From: Nonomuraea maritima
GTDB lineage: Bacteria > Actinomycetota > Actinomycetes > Streptosporangiales > Streptosporangiaceae
Reading direction: 5' to 3'
Assembly (NCBI RefSeq): GCF_900100395.1
Contig: NZ_FNFB01000026.1
Location: 1-64,000, forward strand
DNA: 64,000 nucleotides
A program made the translations under genes and the position numbers. Position 1 is the stretch's first letter. Every line of letters starts with the position of its first letter. This document shows, piece by piece, positions 25,037 through 34,625 of this stretch. A model generated the notes under the pieces. The model saw nothing but the letters and a program-made list of their open reading frames with translations. It had not been told where the DNA came from and made no database searches.

Positions 25037-27877
25037 ATGCGGTTCCACATTCTCGGGCCCACCGAAGTGCTGGACGACGACCGGCCGATCGCGCTCGGCG
25101 GCCCCCGGGTACGCGCCCTGCTGACCCTGCTCGCCCTGCACGCCGGCCGGGTCGTCGACGCCGGGCGGCTGGCCGATGGCCTGTACGGCACCGATCCCCC
25201 CGAGGGCGTGGCCAACGCGCTGCAGTCGCAGGTGTCGCGGCTGCGCCGGGCGCTCGGCAGGGACCTGGTGGAGTTCCATCCGACCGGCTACCGGCTGGTC
25301 GCCGACCCGCAGGACGTGGACGCGCGCCGGTTCGAGCTGCTCGCGCAGGCCGGGCGGCAGGCGCTGGCGGCCGGCGACCCCGGACGGGCGGCGGCGCTGC
25401 TGCGCGACGCCCTCGACCTGTGGCGGGGCGCGCCGCTCGCCGACGCCCCGCACGCCGGGGCCGCCGCGACGGCGCTGGAGGAGCTCCGGCTCGCCGCCAC
25501 CGAGGACCGCGTCCAGGCCGACCTCGACCTCGGCCGGCACCGCGAACTGGTGGCGGAGCTGCGCCGGCTCGTCGGCGCCCACCCGCTGCGCGAACGGCTG
25601 AGCGCCCAGCTCATGCGCGCCCTGTACGGCAGCGGCCGCCAGGCCGAGGCGCTGACCGTCCACGACGCGGCCAGGAAGCTGCTGGACGAGGAGCTGGGCG
25701 TGGAGCCTGGCCCGGAGCTGACCGCCGCGCACCTGGCCGTGCTGCGGGGCGATCCCGCGCTCGGCGCGTCCGCTCCGGCGGCGTTCCCGCTGCGGCGGGG
25801 GTTACGCGCCCAGCTCACCAGCTTCGTGGGCCGCTCGGAGGAGCTCGACCGGCTGCGCTCCCTGCTCACGGAGAGCAGGCTCGTCACGCTGACCGGCCCC
25901 GGGGGCGCGGGCAAGACCCGGCTCGCGACCGAGGCGGCCGCGCGGCAGCCGGGCGACGTGTGCTTCGTGCCGCTCGCGCCGGTCTCCGACGCCCCGGGCG
26001 TGCCGGGGGCGGTGCTCGCCGCGCTCGGCATCAGGGACGCGCTGCTGCACGTCCCCGAGCGCCCGGCCGTCGATCCCGTGGCCCGGCTGGTGTCCGCGCT
26101 GACCGAGCGCGAGCTGCTGCTCGTGATCGACAACTGCGAGCACCTCGTCGGCGCCGCCGCCGAGCTGGTCGACCACCTGCTGGCCGCCTGCCCTGGCCTG
26201 CGCGTGCTCGCGACAGGACGCGAGGCGCTGGGCATCACGGGCGAGTCGCTCCTGCCCCTCGCGCCGCTGCGGCTGCCGCCGCCCGAGGCGGACGACCCGC
26301 TCGGTTACGCGGCGGTGCGGATGTTCGCCGACCGGGCCGCCGCCGTCCGGCCTGGCTTCAGCGTGGACGCGGGCAACGCCGCCGACGTCGTACGCATCTG
26401 CCGGGCGCTCGACGGGCTGCCGCTGGCCATCGAGCTGGCCGCGGCCCGCCTGCGCACGCTGCCGGTCGCCGACGTGGCCGCGCGGCTCGACGACCGGTTC
26501 GAGCTGCTCACCCGCGGCAGCCGTACGGCGCTGCCGCGCCACCAGACCTTGCGCGCGGTCGTCGCCTGGAGCTGGGACCTGCTGGACGCCGACGAGCAGC
26601 AGGCGGCCAGGCGGCTGGCCGTGTTCGCCGGGGGCGCCCGTCCGGAGGCGGCCGAGCGGGTGTGCGGGCTGCCGGAGGACGTGCTGTTCGCGCTGGTGGA
26701 GAAGTCTCTGGTCGAGTTCACCGACGGGCGTCTGCGCATGCTCCAGACGATCCGGGCGTTCTGCGCCGAACGGCTGGCGGAGTCGGGTGAGGAGGAGGCC
26801 GTCCGGCGGGCGCACGCGGCGTACTACGTCGAGCTGCTCGAAGCGGCCGACCCGCGGCTGCGCGCCGCCGACCAGCTGGAGTGGCTGGCCCTGCTCGACG
26901 AGGAGAGCGACGACATCGTCGCGGCCACCCGGTCCGCCACCGAGTCGGGCGACCTGCAGCAGGCCCTGCGGTTGACCGCGTACAGCGCCTGCTACTGGTG
27001 GATGCGTGGCAACCGGGTCACGAGCGCGAACCTCGCGGCCCGCCTGCTGCGCGCGCTCGGCTCCGTGACCTTTCCCGGCATGGAGGAGGAGCACGCGCTG
27101 TGCGTGCTCGTGGCCGCATGGGCGGGGACGGGCGACGACGACCTGCGGGCCCGGCTCGAGGAGTTGCGCGAGCGGCTCGGCTGGAACTACGTGCCGGTCA
27201 GGCTCGACTTCCTCATGATGCTGCTGTCGATGTTCACCGGCCCGCCGCCCGACTTCGACCACGCCGTCGAGGACATCCTGCATCTGCTGCCGCGGCTGCC
27301 GCCGTGGCAGCGGTCGCTGTCGTACTGCGGGGCCGCGTTCGTCCACCAGACGCTCGGCCGCACCGACGAGGCGCTGGAGCACTTCGCCGCCGGCCTGGAC
27401 GGGTTCCGGGCCATCGGCGAGCGGTGGGGCACGGTGCTGGTGCTGTCCGGGCTGTGCGCGCTGCGGCGGGATCAGGGCGACCACCGCGGCGCGTACGCGC
27501 TGGCCGACGAGGCGCTGACGCTGGCGCGGGAGCTGGGCTGCGGGACGGACATCGCCGAGACCCTGTGCCGCAGGGCCGACGCGCTGGTGCGCCTCGACGA
27601 CGTGGAGGGGGCGCGGGCCGACTACGTGCTCGCGGCCGAGCTGGCGCGGCGCAACGGCTCCCTGGAGAACCTGGCCTGGGCCGAACTCGGCCTGGGCGAG
27701 CTGGCGCTGGCCCGCGGCGACCTCGCCGAGGCCCGCACCCACCTGACCCGGGCGCGTGAGGAGTGCCCGGTGGGCTGGTACAGCACGGAGGAAACCCGCA
27801 CCCGCATCGCAACCGCACTGGCAGCACTCCCCACCCCGCACGGCGAACCGGCCGGCGGGGTGGTCAGCGGGCGGTAG
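25037..27877 (+). CDS. AfsR/SARP-type regulator (HTH-BTAD-NB-ARC), second copy
   Basis: This 946-residue paralogue of the gene at 13815-16913 has the same layout. An OmpR-like HTH (FHILGPTEVLDDDRPIALGG) is followed by a BTAD ending LLDEELGVEPGPELTAAHLAVL and an NB-ARC ATPase with TGPGGAGKTRLATE, LLLVIDNCEHLVGAA, ATGREALGIT and GLPLAIELAAARL. A TPR-like helical C-terminus completes it. It begins 7 bp after the PEP-mutase-family gene and so is probably in the same operon, with the MFS exporter 35 bp further on. Such regulators often control adjacent export or metabolite genes. Confidence 0.92.
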   Translation: MRFHILGPTEVLDDDRPIALGGPRVRALLTLLALHAGRVVDAGRLADGLYGTDPPEGVANALQSQVSRLRRALGRDLVEFHPTGYRLVADPQDVDARRFELLAQAGRQALAAGDPGRAAALLRDALDLWRGAPLADAPHAGAAATALEELRLAATEDRVQADLDLGRHRELVAELRRLVGAHPLRERLSAQLMRALYGSGRQAEALTVHDAARKLLDEELGVEPGPELTAAHLAVLRGDPALGASAPAAFPLRRGLRAQLTSFVGRSEELDRLRSLLTESRLVTLTGPGGAGKTRLATEAAARQPGDVCFVPLAPVSDAPGVPGAVLAALGIRDALLHVPERPAVDPVARLVSALTERELLLVIDNCEHLVGAAAELVDHLLAACPGLRVLATGREALGITGESLLPLAPLRLPPPEADDPLGYAAVRMFADRAAAVRPGFSVDAGNAADVVRICRALDGLPLAIELAAARLRTLPVADVAARLDDRFELLTRGSRTALPRHQTLRAVVAWSWDLLDADEQQAARRLAVFAGGARPEAAERVCGLPEDVLFALVEKSLVEFTDGRLRMLQTIRAFCAERLAESGEEEAVRRAHAAYYVELLEAADPRLRAADQLEWLALLDEESDDIVAATRSATESGDLQQALRLTAYSACYWWMRGNRVTSANLAARLLRALGSVTFPGMEEEHALCVLVAAWAGTGDDDLRARLEELRERLGWNYVPVRLDFLMMLLSMFTGPPPDFDHAVEDILHLLPRLPPWQRSLSYCGAAFVHQTLGRTDEALEHFAAGLDGFRAIGERWGTVLVLSGLCALRRDQGDHRGAYALADEALTLARELGCGTDIAETLCRRADALVRLDDVEGARADYVLAAELARRNGSLENLAWAELGLGELALARGDLAEARTHLTRAREECPVGWYSTEETRTRIATALAALPTPHGEPAGGVVSGR

Positions 27878-27912
27878 GTCGTTCGTCAGCGTGGTTCGCG
27901 ACCGTCGGTGGC

Positions 27913-29424
27913 ATGACGAACAAATGGGCGTGTCTGGCGGTCGCCTGCGTGGCCACCCTGCTGCTCTCTCTCGACCTCACCGTGCTGCACCTGGCGCTGC
28001 CGAGCCTGGTCGCCGACCTCGGCGCGAGCTCCACCCAGTTGCTGTGGATCGGCGACGTGTACGGCTTCGCCCTCGCCGGCCTGCTCGTCACCATGGGCAA
28101 CGTCGGCGACCGCGTCGGACGCAGGCGCCTGCTGCTGATCGGTGCCACGGCGTTCGGGGCGGCGTCGGTGATCACCGCGTACGCGCCGAGCGCCGAGCTG
28201 CTGATCGCCGCCCGGGCGCTGCTGGGAGTGGCCGCGGCCACGATCATGCCGTCCACGCTGTCGATCGTCCGCAACGTGTTCACCGAGCCCGGCGAGCGGA
28301 CGGCGGCCGTGGGCATCTGGAGCGGCATGAGCGCGGCGGGTTTCGCGGTCGGCCCGGTGGTCGGCGGCCTGCTGCTCGACCACTTCTGGTGGGGTTCCGT
28401 CTTCCTGATCAACGTGCCGGTCATGGCGCTGGTCATCATCGGCGGGCTCCTGGTGCTGCCCGAGTCGCGCAACCCCGACGCCGGACGGATCGACGTGCCG
28501 AGCGTCCTGCTGTCGTTCGGGGGCGTCGTGGCCGTCGTGTACGCGGTCAAGGAGGCGGCGCACACCGGGCTGGAGCACGCCGACGTGCCGGCCGCCGGGG
28601 TCGCCGGGGTGGCGCTGCTCGTGGCGTTCGGGTGGCGGCAGACACGGGTGCCCGAGCCGCTGATCGACGTACGGCTGTTCCGTCGGCGGGCGTTCAGCGC
28701 GTCCATCGTCACGAACCTGCTGGCGATCTTCGCGATGTCGGCGATGATGCTGATGTTCGCCTGGTACCTGCAGCTGGTGCTGGGCTGGTCGCCGCTGCAG
28801 GCGGGCCTCGCACAGCTGCCCGGCGGCCTCGGCGGCGCGGTGGGCGGGGTCCTGGCCGCCAGGCTGATCCGGCCGCTCGGCAGGAACGGCGTGGTCGCCC
28901 TGGGCCTCGCCATGAACGCGGGCGCGTTCCTCTGGTACACGACGCTCGGCACCGAACTGACCTACCTCACGCTGCTGCCCGCCCTGCTGATCGGCGGTGT
29001 CGGCATCGGGTTCGCCTTCACCGTCAACAACGACAACGTGCTGGCGACGGCGCCTCCCGAGCGGGCGGGGGCCGCGGCGGCGGTGTCGGAGACGGCGTTC
29101 GAACTGGGTGGGGCGCTCGGCATCGCGGTCCTGGGCACGGTGCTCACCGCGGCGTACCGGGCCAACCTGGCGCTGCCCGCCGGGGTTCCCTCCTCAGGCG
29201 CGGGCGAGTCGCTCGCCGAGGCCATGAGCACGGCCGCCACGCTGCCCTCCGGCCCGGCCGCGGAGCTGGCCAGGGCGGCGCGGGCCGCGTTCCTGGAGGG
29301 CCTGCACCTGACCTCGTTCGTCGCCGCCGCGACCCTGGCGGCCGTCGCCGTGGTGGCCCTGGTGGGGTTGCGCGGCGTCCCGAAGGTCATCCCGGAGGAG
29401 GTTCTCGCCCGCGCCCGCTCCTGA
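27913..29424 (+). CDS. MFS drug exporter, DHA2 (EmrB/QacA-like) family
   Basis: This 503-residue transporter has about fourteen membrane segments. SLDLTVLHLALPSLVADLGAS (motif D1), GDRVGRRRLLLIG (motif A) and a motif C-like GPVVGGLLLDHFWWGSVFLIN are the DHA2 hallmarks. It would export a toxic or drug-like compound in exchange for protons. ATG 27913 lies 35 bp after the AfsR-type regulator and gives a family-typical N-terminus; upstream in-frame codons overlap the regulator and are not supported. No TetR-type regulator is adjacent, so control by the preceding AfsR-like protein is plausible. Confidence 0.93.
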   Translation: MTNKWACLAVACVATLLLSLDLTVLHLALPSLVADLGASSTQLLWIGDVYGFALAGLLVTMGNVGDRVGRRRLLLIGATAFGAASVITAYAPSAELLIAARALLGVAAATIMPSTLSIVRNVFTEPGERTAAVGIWSGMSAAGFAVGPVVGGLLLDHFWWGSVFLINVPVMALVIIGGLLVLPESRNPDAGRIDVPSVLLSFGGVVAVVYAVKEAAHTGLEHADVPAAGVAGVALLVAFGWRQTRVPEPLIDVRLFRRRAFSASIVTNLLAIFAMSAMMLMFAWYLQLVLGWSPLQAGLAQLPGGLGGAVGGVLAARLIRPLGRNGVVALGLAMNAGAFLWYTTLGTELTYLTLLPALLIGGVGIGFAFTVNNDNVLATAPPERAGAAAAVSETAFELGGALGIAVLGTVLTAAYRANLALPAGVPSSGAGESLAEAMSTAATLPSGPAAELARAARAAFLEGLHLTSFVAAATLAAVAVVALVGLRGVPKVIPEEVLARARS

Positions 29425-29493
29425 TCGCCGTACGCCGCCCCGGCACAGACCCGCACCACCCGGGACGCCCGTGCCACCCCCGCAAGGACGCCG

Positions 29494-30402
29494 TCAGAAG
29501 GTGGGGTTGGTGGGGCAGCGGCGGGTCACGGTGGGCGTGAGGGTGTCGAGACGCCGGCCGATCATGCGGGCGATGCCCTCGATCGTCTGGATGCCCGCCC
29601 CCTCCCCCGGCTGCTGGTCGGTCTGTACGGACAGCAGCAGGTCGCGCCCGGGCCCGTGGACGCGGCCGTAGCTCGTCACCGCCCACGTGTTGTGCACGAA
29701 CGGGCGCGGTGTCCACCCGTTCTTCAGCGCCACCCGGTCCTGCGGCCGGGCCGCCGCGCTGACCCCCCACGCCTGGTCCTTGACCACCCGTCCCATCAGC
29801 GACAGGACCTGCGCCCGGCTCCTGGACGAGATCCCTCTGCCGCCCTTGACCAGCACCTTCAGCAGCCGGATGCGGTCGGCGGGGCTGGTCAGGGTGCCTC
29901 CCCAGTACTTGCCCGGCCCAGGAGTGGTCTCCTTCAGCCCGATCCTGCGGTAGAAGCCGCTCATGGTGCCCCCGCCGCCGACCCGCGCCCACAGCCGGTC
30001 CGCCGCGTCGTTGTCGCTCTCGGTGACCATGCGGGTGGCGAGGTCGAGCTCGTCCTCGCCGAGCCGGCCGGAGCGGCGGCGCAGCAGCGCGGCCAGGATG
30101 TCCACCTTGGCGCCGCTGGCGGTGATGATGTCGTTGCGGTGCTGTCCCTGCCCCAGCGAGACGCCGCTGACCAGGTCGTGCGCGCCGTAGACGACGCGGC
30201 CGGGACGGCCCGCCACGTAGCGGGCGAGGTCGCGCTGGAGCCGGGCGCGGTTGATCCGGCCGCCCCGTACGTCAGGAAATTTCATGAAGCAGTGCGCCAC
30301 CTTGACCGGCGCCCGCACCATCACGGGTTGCACCGGAGGCGCCCCGGCCCCGCACCCTGCCACGAACGCCAGCCCCACACACGCCGTTCCCACCGTCCGC
30401 AC
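29494..30402 (-). CDS. class A beta-lactamase-like serine hydrolase, lipoprotein
   Basis: This 302-residue secreted protein has a lipoprotein signal (VGTACVGLAFVAGCGAG, Cys 17 acylation site). The fold is that of class A beta-lactamase or a D,D-peptidase: SxxK is SGAK (ITASGAKVDIL, about residues 93-103), SDN is ESDNDAADR, and the KTG motif is replaced by KNG (LKNGWTPRPF). The KNG variant and the lack of a clear Glu166 equivalent make true penicillinase activity uncertain; a peptidoglycan-related role is equally possible. It converges on the MFS exporter. Confidence 0.82.
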   Translation of the reverse strand: MRTVGTACVGLAFVAGCGAGAPPVQPVMVRAPVKVAHCFMKFPDVRGGRINRARLQRDLARYVAGRPGRVVYGAHDLVSGVSLGQGQHRNDIITASGAKVDILAALLRRRSGRLGEDELDLATRMVTESDNDAADRLWARVGGGGTMSGFYRRIGLKETTPGPGKYWGGTLTSPADRIRLLKVLVKGGRGISSRSRAQVLSLMGRVVKDQAWGVSAAARPQDRVALKNGWTPRPFVHNTWAVTSYGRVHGPGRDLLLSVQTDQQPGEGAGIQTIEGIARMIGRRLDTLTPTVTRRCPTNPTF

Positions 30403-30519
30403 GCCAACCCCCGCGAGCTCGTCGGGGGCGTAAGGAACATTCCCGGCTTCAGGCCCGGATGCATCGCACCCGGCACTTTCCTGGACGGACCATCAGCGCA
30501 TTCTTGCCAAAACCGACGC

Positions 30520-31392
30520 TCAGAGGTACTCGGCGAGGAACCCGGCGGTCGCGTCCACGGCCTGCGTGACGTACGGCTCACGGTCGTAGAGGTCGATGTG
30601 CTCCTTGGCATCGACCCAGACCAGCCGCTTCGGCTCGTCGAGCCGCCGGAACGCCTCCTCGGCCCCCTCCGGCGAGCAGAACCGGTCGACCACGCCGTGC
30701 ACGACCAACGCCGGCTTGGGCGACAGGAAGTCGGCGCCCATCATGTTGTCCATGGTGAGCAGCTCGCGCACGCTCGCCCGCGTCACCTCGTTCGCCCAGT
30801 GCGGCGAGGCTCCGCGCTCGGTCCCGTAGTAGGCGTACGGCTCGTCGCCCGGCATCGCCGCCTCGCCCCGCTCCGCCACCGCCGGCACGTACTCGACCGG
30901 CCCGCCGAGGTCCTGCCGCTCCAGCACCTCGGTGGACGCCGCCAGCGCGGCCTGGTAGTCGGCGCCCATCCGCATCGCGTACGGGTTGTTGTAGGCCCCC
31001 GCGATCCCCGCGAACACCTTCACCCGCGGGTCGAAGGCGGCGAACTTCAGCGCGTAGCCGGCGCCGAGGCAGATGCCCACCGCCCCGATCCTGCCGGGGT
31101 CGACCTCGGGCCGCGCGCGCAGGAACGACACGGCGGCGCGCAGGTCGTGCAGCTTGCCCTGCGGGTCCTCGTGGCGGCGCGGACCGCCCTCGGACTCGCC
31201 CCAGTTGCGGTGGTCGAACGACAGCGTGACGTGCCCCCGCTCGGCGAGCCGGGCCGCGTACAGGCCGGTGACCTGGTCGCGCACCCCGGCGAACGGCCCG
31301 GTGAGTACCAGCGCCGGCCACGGCCCCACGCCCTCGGGGACCCGCAGGTCGCCGGTGAGCGTGAGGCCGTCGGAGGTGAACTCGATTCTCAT
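30520..31392 (-). CDS. alpha/beta hydrolase (dienelactone-hydrolase-like)
   Basis: This 290-residue hydrolase has HVTLSFDHRNWGESEG early, the nucleophile elbow GICLGAG (a cysteine where most have serine) and a C-terminal histidine in AKEHIDLY. A cysteine nucleophile is the rule in dienelactone hydrolases. The CEHIDL-type ending and the TLTGDLRVPEG start fit the larger acylaminoacyl-peptidase/DLH group. It lies 34 bp downstream of the FAD oxidase of the polyamine locus and may belong to that operon, but its substrate is unknown. Confidence 0.8.
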   Translation of the reverse strand: MRIEFTSDGLTLTGDLRVPEGVGPWPALVLTGPFAGVRDQVTGLYAARLAERGHVTLSFDHRNWGESEGGPRRHEDPQGKLHDLRAAVSFLRARPEVDPGRIGAVGICLGAGYALKFAAFDPRVKVFAGIAGAYNNPYAMRMGADYQAALAASTEVLERQDLGGPVEYVPAVAERGEAAMPGDEPYAYYGTERGASPHWANEVTRASVRELLTMDNMMGADFLSPKPALVVHGVVDRFCSPEGAEEAFRRLDEPKRLVWVDAKEHIDLYDREPYVTQAVDATAGFLAEYL

Positions 31393-31426
31393 GGGCCCAG
31401 TCTGCTCTCACCGGACCCGGTACGCG

Positions 31427-32830
31427 TCAGGAGTCGAAGCCCAGCCCCATCCGGTCGAGCGCGCGCAGCCACAGGTTGCGCTTGCCCTGGTGCTCGTCGG
31501 CCTGGGCGATCGACCAGCGGGTGAACTGGATCACGGGGGAACGCACCGGCTCGGGCGGGAACGGGAACGGCTTCTCCTTGACCATCCGCAGTTCTGTGCG
31601 TTCGGTGCGCTCGCCCGACAGCAGGTCGAGCATGACGTTCGCGCCGAAGCGGGTGGCGCCGACGCCCATGCCGGTGTAGCCGGTCGCGTAGACGAGCCGC
31701 CCGCCGTGCGCCCTGCCGTAGAAGGCGCTGAAGCGGCTGCAGGTGTCGATGACGCCACCCCACCGGTGGGTGAAGCTCACGTCGCCAAGCTGGGGGAAGG
31801 TGTCGTAGAAGTGCTCGGCCAGCTTGACGAACGTCTCGTCGCGCTGCTCGTACTCCGGCCTGACGAGGCCGCCGTTGTAGTAGACCGCGTCCCAGCCGCC
31901 CCACAGGATGCGGTTGTCGTCGGTCAGCCGGTAGTAGTGGAACTGGTTGCCGCCGTCGCCCACGCCCTGTCGGTTGCGCCAGCCCACCGAGGCGAGTTCG
32001 TCGGCGCTCAGCGGCTCGGTCATGAGTGCGTAGTCGTACACGGGGACCACGTAGTGCCTGAGCCGGCGCAGCAGCGGCGGGAAGACGCCGGTGCCGAGCG
32101 CCACGCGGCGCGCGGCCACCTCGCCGTGCGGGGTGCGCAGCGTGAGCAGCGTGCCGTCGTCGTGCAGCGCCCGCACGGGGCTGCGCTCGTGGACGCGTAC
32201 GCCGAGGCGCAGGCACGCCTCGCGCAGGCCCCACGCCAGCCGCGCCGGGTCGAGCATGGCGCAGCCCTTGCGGTCCCAGAGGCCCGCGAGGTAGGTCGGC
32301 GAGTCGATCTGGGCCCGCACCTGCTCGCGGTCGAGCGGCTGGTAGTCGAGGCCCAGTTCTGAGGTGATGGCGTGCTGCTCGGCCAGCGCCTCGACCTGCC
32401 AGGGCTCGGTGGCGACCTGCACCTCGCCGGTGCGCTCGAACGAGCAGTCGATGCCGTGGCGGCGCAGGGTCTCTTCGATCTCGTCGAGGTTCTCGACGCC
32501 CATGCGTTCGAGCCGCTCGATCTCCTCGGGCCACCGTTCCAGGCCGTTGGCCAGGCCATGGGTGAGGGTCGCCATGCAGAACCCGCCGTTGCGGCCGGTG
32601 GCGGCCCAGCCGATCCTGCGTCCTTCGAGCAGGACGACGTCCAGCGAGGGGTCTCGTTCCTTGGCCATCAGAGCCGTCCACAGCCCTGAGAAGCCGCCGC
32701 CGACGACGGCCAGGTCGGCGACGGTCTTTCCGGTGAGCCGCTCCTGCGGCTCGGGTCTGGCCGGGCTGTCCAGCCAGTACGGCTTGCGCTCCGCATCAGC
32801 CAGCGCCTTCAGCGGATCCACAAATCCCAC
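31427..32830 (-). CDS. FAD-dependent amine oxidase, gamma-glutamylputrescine-oxidase-like
   Basis: This 467-residue DAO-fold enzyme has a Rossmann FAD motif DLAVVGGGFSGLWTAL (GxGxxG as GGGFSG) and the ATGRNGGF segment that covers FAD in the PuuB/OrdL group. A C-terminal ATGYTGMGVGATRFGANVM closes the FAD site. It would oxidise an amino group of putrescine or its gamma-glutamyl form to the aldehyde, which the upstream aminobutyraldehyde-type dehydrogenase could oxidise. It lies downstream of the PotADBC genes after a hairpin. No gamma-glutamylputrescine synthetase is seen in the window. Confidence 0.87.
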   Translation of the reverse strand: MGFVDPLKALADAERKPYWLDSPARPEPQERLTGKTVADLAVVGGGFSGLWTALMAKERDPSLDVVLLEGRRIGWAATGRNGGFCMATLTHGLANGLERWPEEIERLERMGVENLDEIEETLRRHGIDCSFERTGEVQVATEPWQVEALAEQHAITSELGLDYQPLDREQVRAQIDSPTYLAGLWDRKGCAMLDPARLAWGLREACLRLGVRVHERSPVRALHDDGTLLTLRTPHGEVAARRVALGTGVFPPLLRRLRHYVVPVYDYALMTEPLSADELASVGWRNRQGVGDGGNQFHYYRLTDDNRILWGGWDAVYYNGGLVRPEYEQRDETFVKLAEHFYDTFPQLGDVSFTHRWGGVIDTCSRFSAFYGRAHGGRLVYATGYTGMGVGATRFGANVMLDLLSGERTERTELRMVKEKPFPFPPEPVRSPVIQFTRWSIAQADEHQGKRNLWLRALDRMGLGFDS

Positions 32831-32947
32831 TTCCCTACGAAAGTTCAGAATATTTGATGATGAAATCGCGGGACCAAATGGTGATCACGCACGGGTTCCC
32901 CCCGTCGGAATCCGATCTCGCCTCCCTGTTCTTTGCCAATGACGAAT

Positions 32948-32967
32948 CCCTCCGCGGCAGCGGAGGG
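32948..32967 (-). terminator. intercistronic hairpin between potC and the amine oxidase
   Basis: CCCTCCGCGGCAGCGGAGGG forms a perfect 8-bp stem with a 4-base loop. It lies 20 bp after the potC stop in the direction of transcription and upstream of the oxidase. No uridine tract follows, so it may attenuate or stabilise the 3' end of the transport message rather than fully terminate. Confidence 0.45.
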
Positions 32968-32986
32968 GAAGCCGGTGACCCGGTGT

Positions 32987-33775
32987 TCAGGCGCGGCGGC
33001 GGGACGCGACCGCACTCGCGATCGCGATCAGCACACCGACGCCGAAGATCAGCGTACCCATGACGTTGACCTGCGGCGGGATGCCGGTCTTGACGGCGCC
33101 GACGATCCACAGCGGGAAGGTCACCGTCGAGCCGTTGACGAAGCTCGTCACCACGTAGTCGTCGATCGACAGCGCGAACGACAGCATCGCGCCCGCCAGC
33201 ACGCCGGGCATGATGGACGGCAGCGTGACCTGCCGGAACGTGCCCCACGCCGTGGCACCGAGGTCTCTGGCGGCCTCTTCCAGCGACGGGTCGAGGCCGA
33301 CGACCCTCGCCCGTACCGTGACGACCACGAACGACAGCGAGAACAGCACGTGGGCGATGATGATCGTGTTCGCGTCGCGCGGGACGTTGCCTGAGACGAA
33401 CAGCGACAGCAGCGAGGCGCCCATGACGAGTTCGGGCGTGGAGATCGCGGCGAACACCAGGAAGTTCGTGGCGCCGGCGCCGCGGAAGCGGTGACGGCCC
33501 AGCGCGATGCCCAGCATCGTGCCGATCACCACCGTGATCACGGTGCTGACCAGGGCGATCACCAGCGTGTTGCGCAGCGCCACGGTGAGGTCGGAGATGT
33601 CGAAGAGCTCGGTGTACCAGCGCAGGGTGAAGCCCTGCCAGGTGGTGTTCGACTTGCTCTTCTTGTCGTTGAACCCGAACAGGATCATCACGGCGATGGG
33701 CGACGACAGCCAGACGATGATCAGCCAGGTGTAGGCGTGCAGCAGCCGGTCGCCGAGTCTTCCGCGGGTCCTCAT
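32987..33775 (-). CDS. potC: spermidine/putrescine ABC permease PotC
   Basis: This 262-residue inner-membrane permease has six helices and a binding-protein-dependent transport motif EEAARDLGATAWGTFRQVTLPSIMPGVLAGAM (EAA loop). SIDDYVVTSFVNG is the typical PotC segment after it. It starts at ATG 33775, overlapping the potB stop by 4 bp (ATGA). With PotA, PotB and PotD it imports polyamines. Confidence 0.93.
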   Translation of the reverse strand: MRTRGRLGDRLLHAYTWLIIVWLSSPIAVMILFGFNDKKSKSNTTWQGFTLRWYTELFDISDLTVALRNTLVIALVSTVITVVIGTMLGIALGRHRFRGAGATNFLVFAAISTPELVMGASLLSLFVSGNVPRDANTIIIAHVLFSLSFVVVTVRARVVGLDPSLEEAARDLGATAWGTFRQVTLPSIMPGVLAGAMLSFALSIDDYVVTSFVNGSTVTFPLWIVGAVKTGIPPQVNVMGTLIFGVGVLIAIASAVASRRRA

Positions 33776-34623
33776 CGCGCCGCCGCCTCCAGCACGTTCT
33801 CCGTCCCGAGCACTCTGGCGTAGACGAAGATGCCGACCAGCAGGACCGCCATCAGCGTGAACGACAGCGCCGAGGCGGTCGGGTAGTTGAGGTTCGTCAG
33901 GTATTCCGTCTGGATGATGTTGCCGATCATCGTGTTCGACGTGCCGCCGAGGATGGCCGCGTTGATCGGGTCGGCCGTGGCCGGCACGAACGTCATGAGC
34001 ACCCCGGCGAACACCCCGGGCAGCGACAGCGGCAGTACGACCCGCCGGAACGCCGCTCCCCGGGTCGCGTACAGGTCCTGGGCCGCCTCCACCACCCGCG
34101 GGTCGACCCGCTCCAGCGCCACGTAGATCGGCAGGATCATGAACGGCAGGAAGTTGTACGTCAGCCCGCCCACGACGGCGAACGTCGTGGCGAGGACGTG
34201 GAAGCCCTCGGGCAGCAGCCCCCAGCCCTTCAGCGTGCCGAACAGGATGCCGTTGTCGGCCAGCAGGAAGTTCCACGAGATCGTCCGCAGCACGAACGAC
34301 ACGAAGAACGGCAGCAGCAGGAGGAAGAGGTACATCGACTTCCGCCTGCCGCCCCGGAAGGCGATCCAGTACGCGACCGGGTAGCCGATCAGCATCATCG
34401 CCACCGTCGCCAGCCCCCCGTACAGCAGCGAGCGCAGGAGCTGGGTGCTGTACCTGCTCAGCGCGTCGCCGTAGTTGGAGAAGCTGAACGTCATGGCGAA
34501 GCCGTCGATGGCGTTTCCGGTCTGCAGCGACACCGACGCCATCGCGGCCATGGGGACGACCAGGAAGATCGCCAGCCAGATCCAGCTGGGCAGCACCAGC
34601 AGGTAGGGGGTCAGCCGCTTCAT
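33772..34623 (-). CDS. potB: spermidine/putrescine ABC permease PotB
   Basis: This 283-residue permease has six membrane helices. The PotB-like start MKRLTPYLLVLPSWIWLAIF and the LLPFFVSFVLRTISW segment precede the EAA loop (VVEAAQDLYATRGAAFRRVVLPLSLPG). It forms the channel heterodimer with PotC. It starts 2 bp after the potD stop and overlaps potC by 4 bp, so all are co-translated. Confidence 0.93.
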   Translation of the reverse strand: MKRLTPYLLVLPSWIWLAIFLVVPMAAMASVSLQTGNAIDGFAMTFSFSNYGDALSRYSTQLLRSLLYGGLATVAMMLIGYPVAYWIAFRGGRRKSMYLFLLLLPFFVSFVLRTISWNFLLADNGILFGTLKGWGLLPEGFHVLATTFAVVGGLTYNFLPFMILPIYVALERVDPRVVEAAQDLYATRGAAFRRVVLPLSLPGVFAGVLMTFVPATADPINAAILGGTSNTMIGNIIQTEYLTNLNYPTASALSFTLMAVLLVGIFVYARVLGTENVLEAAAR

Positions 34624-34625
34624 CG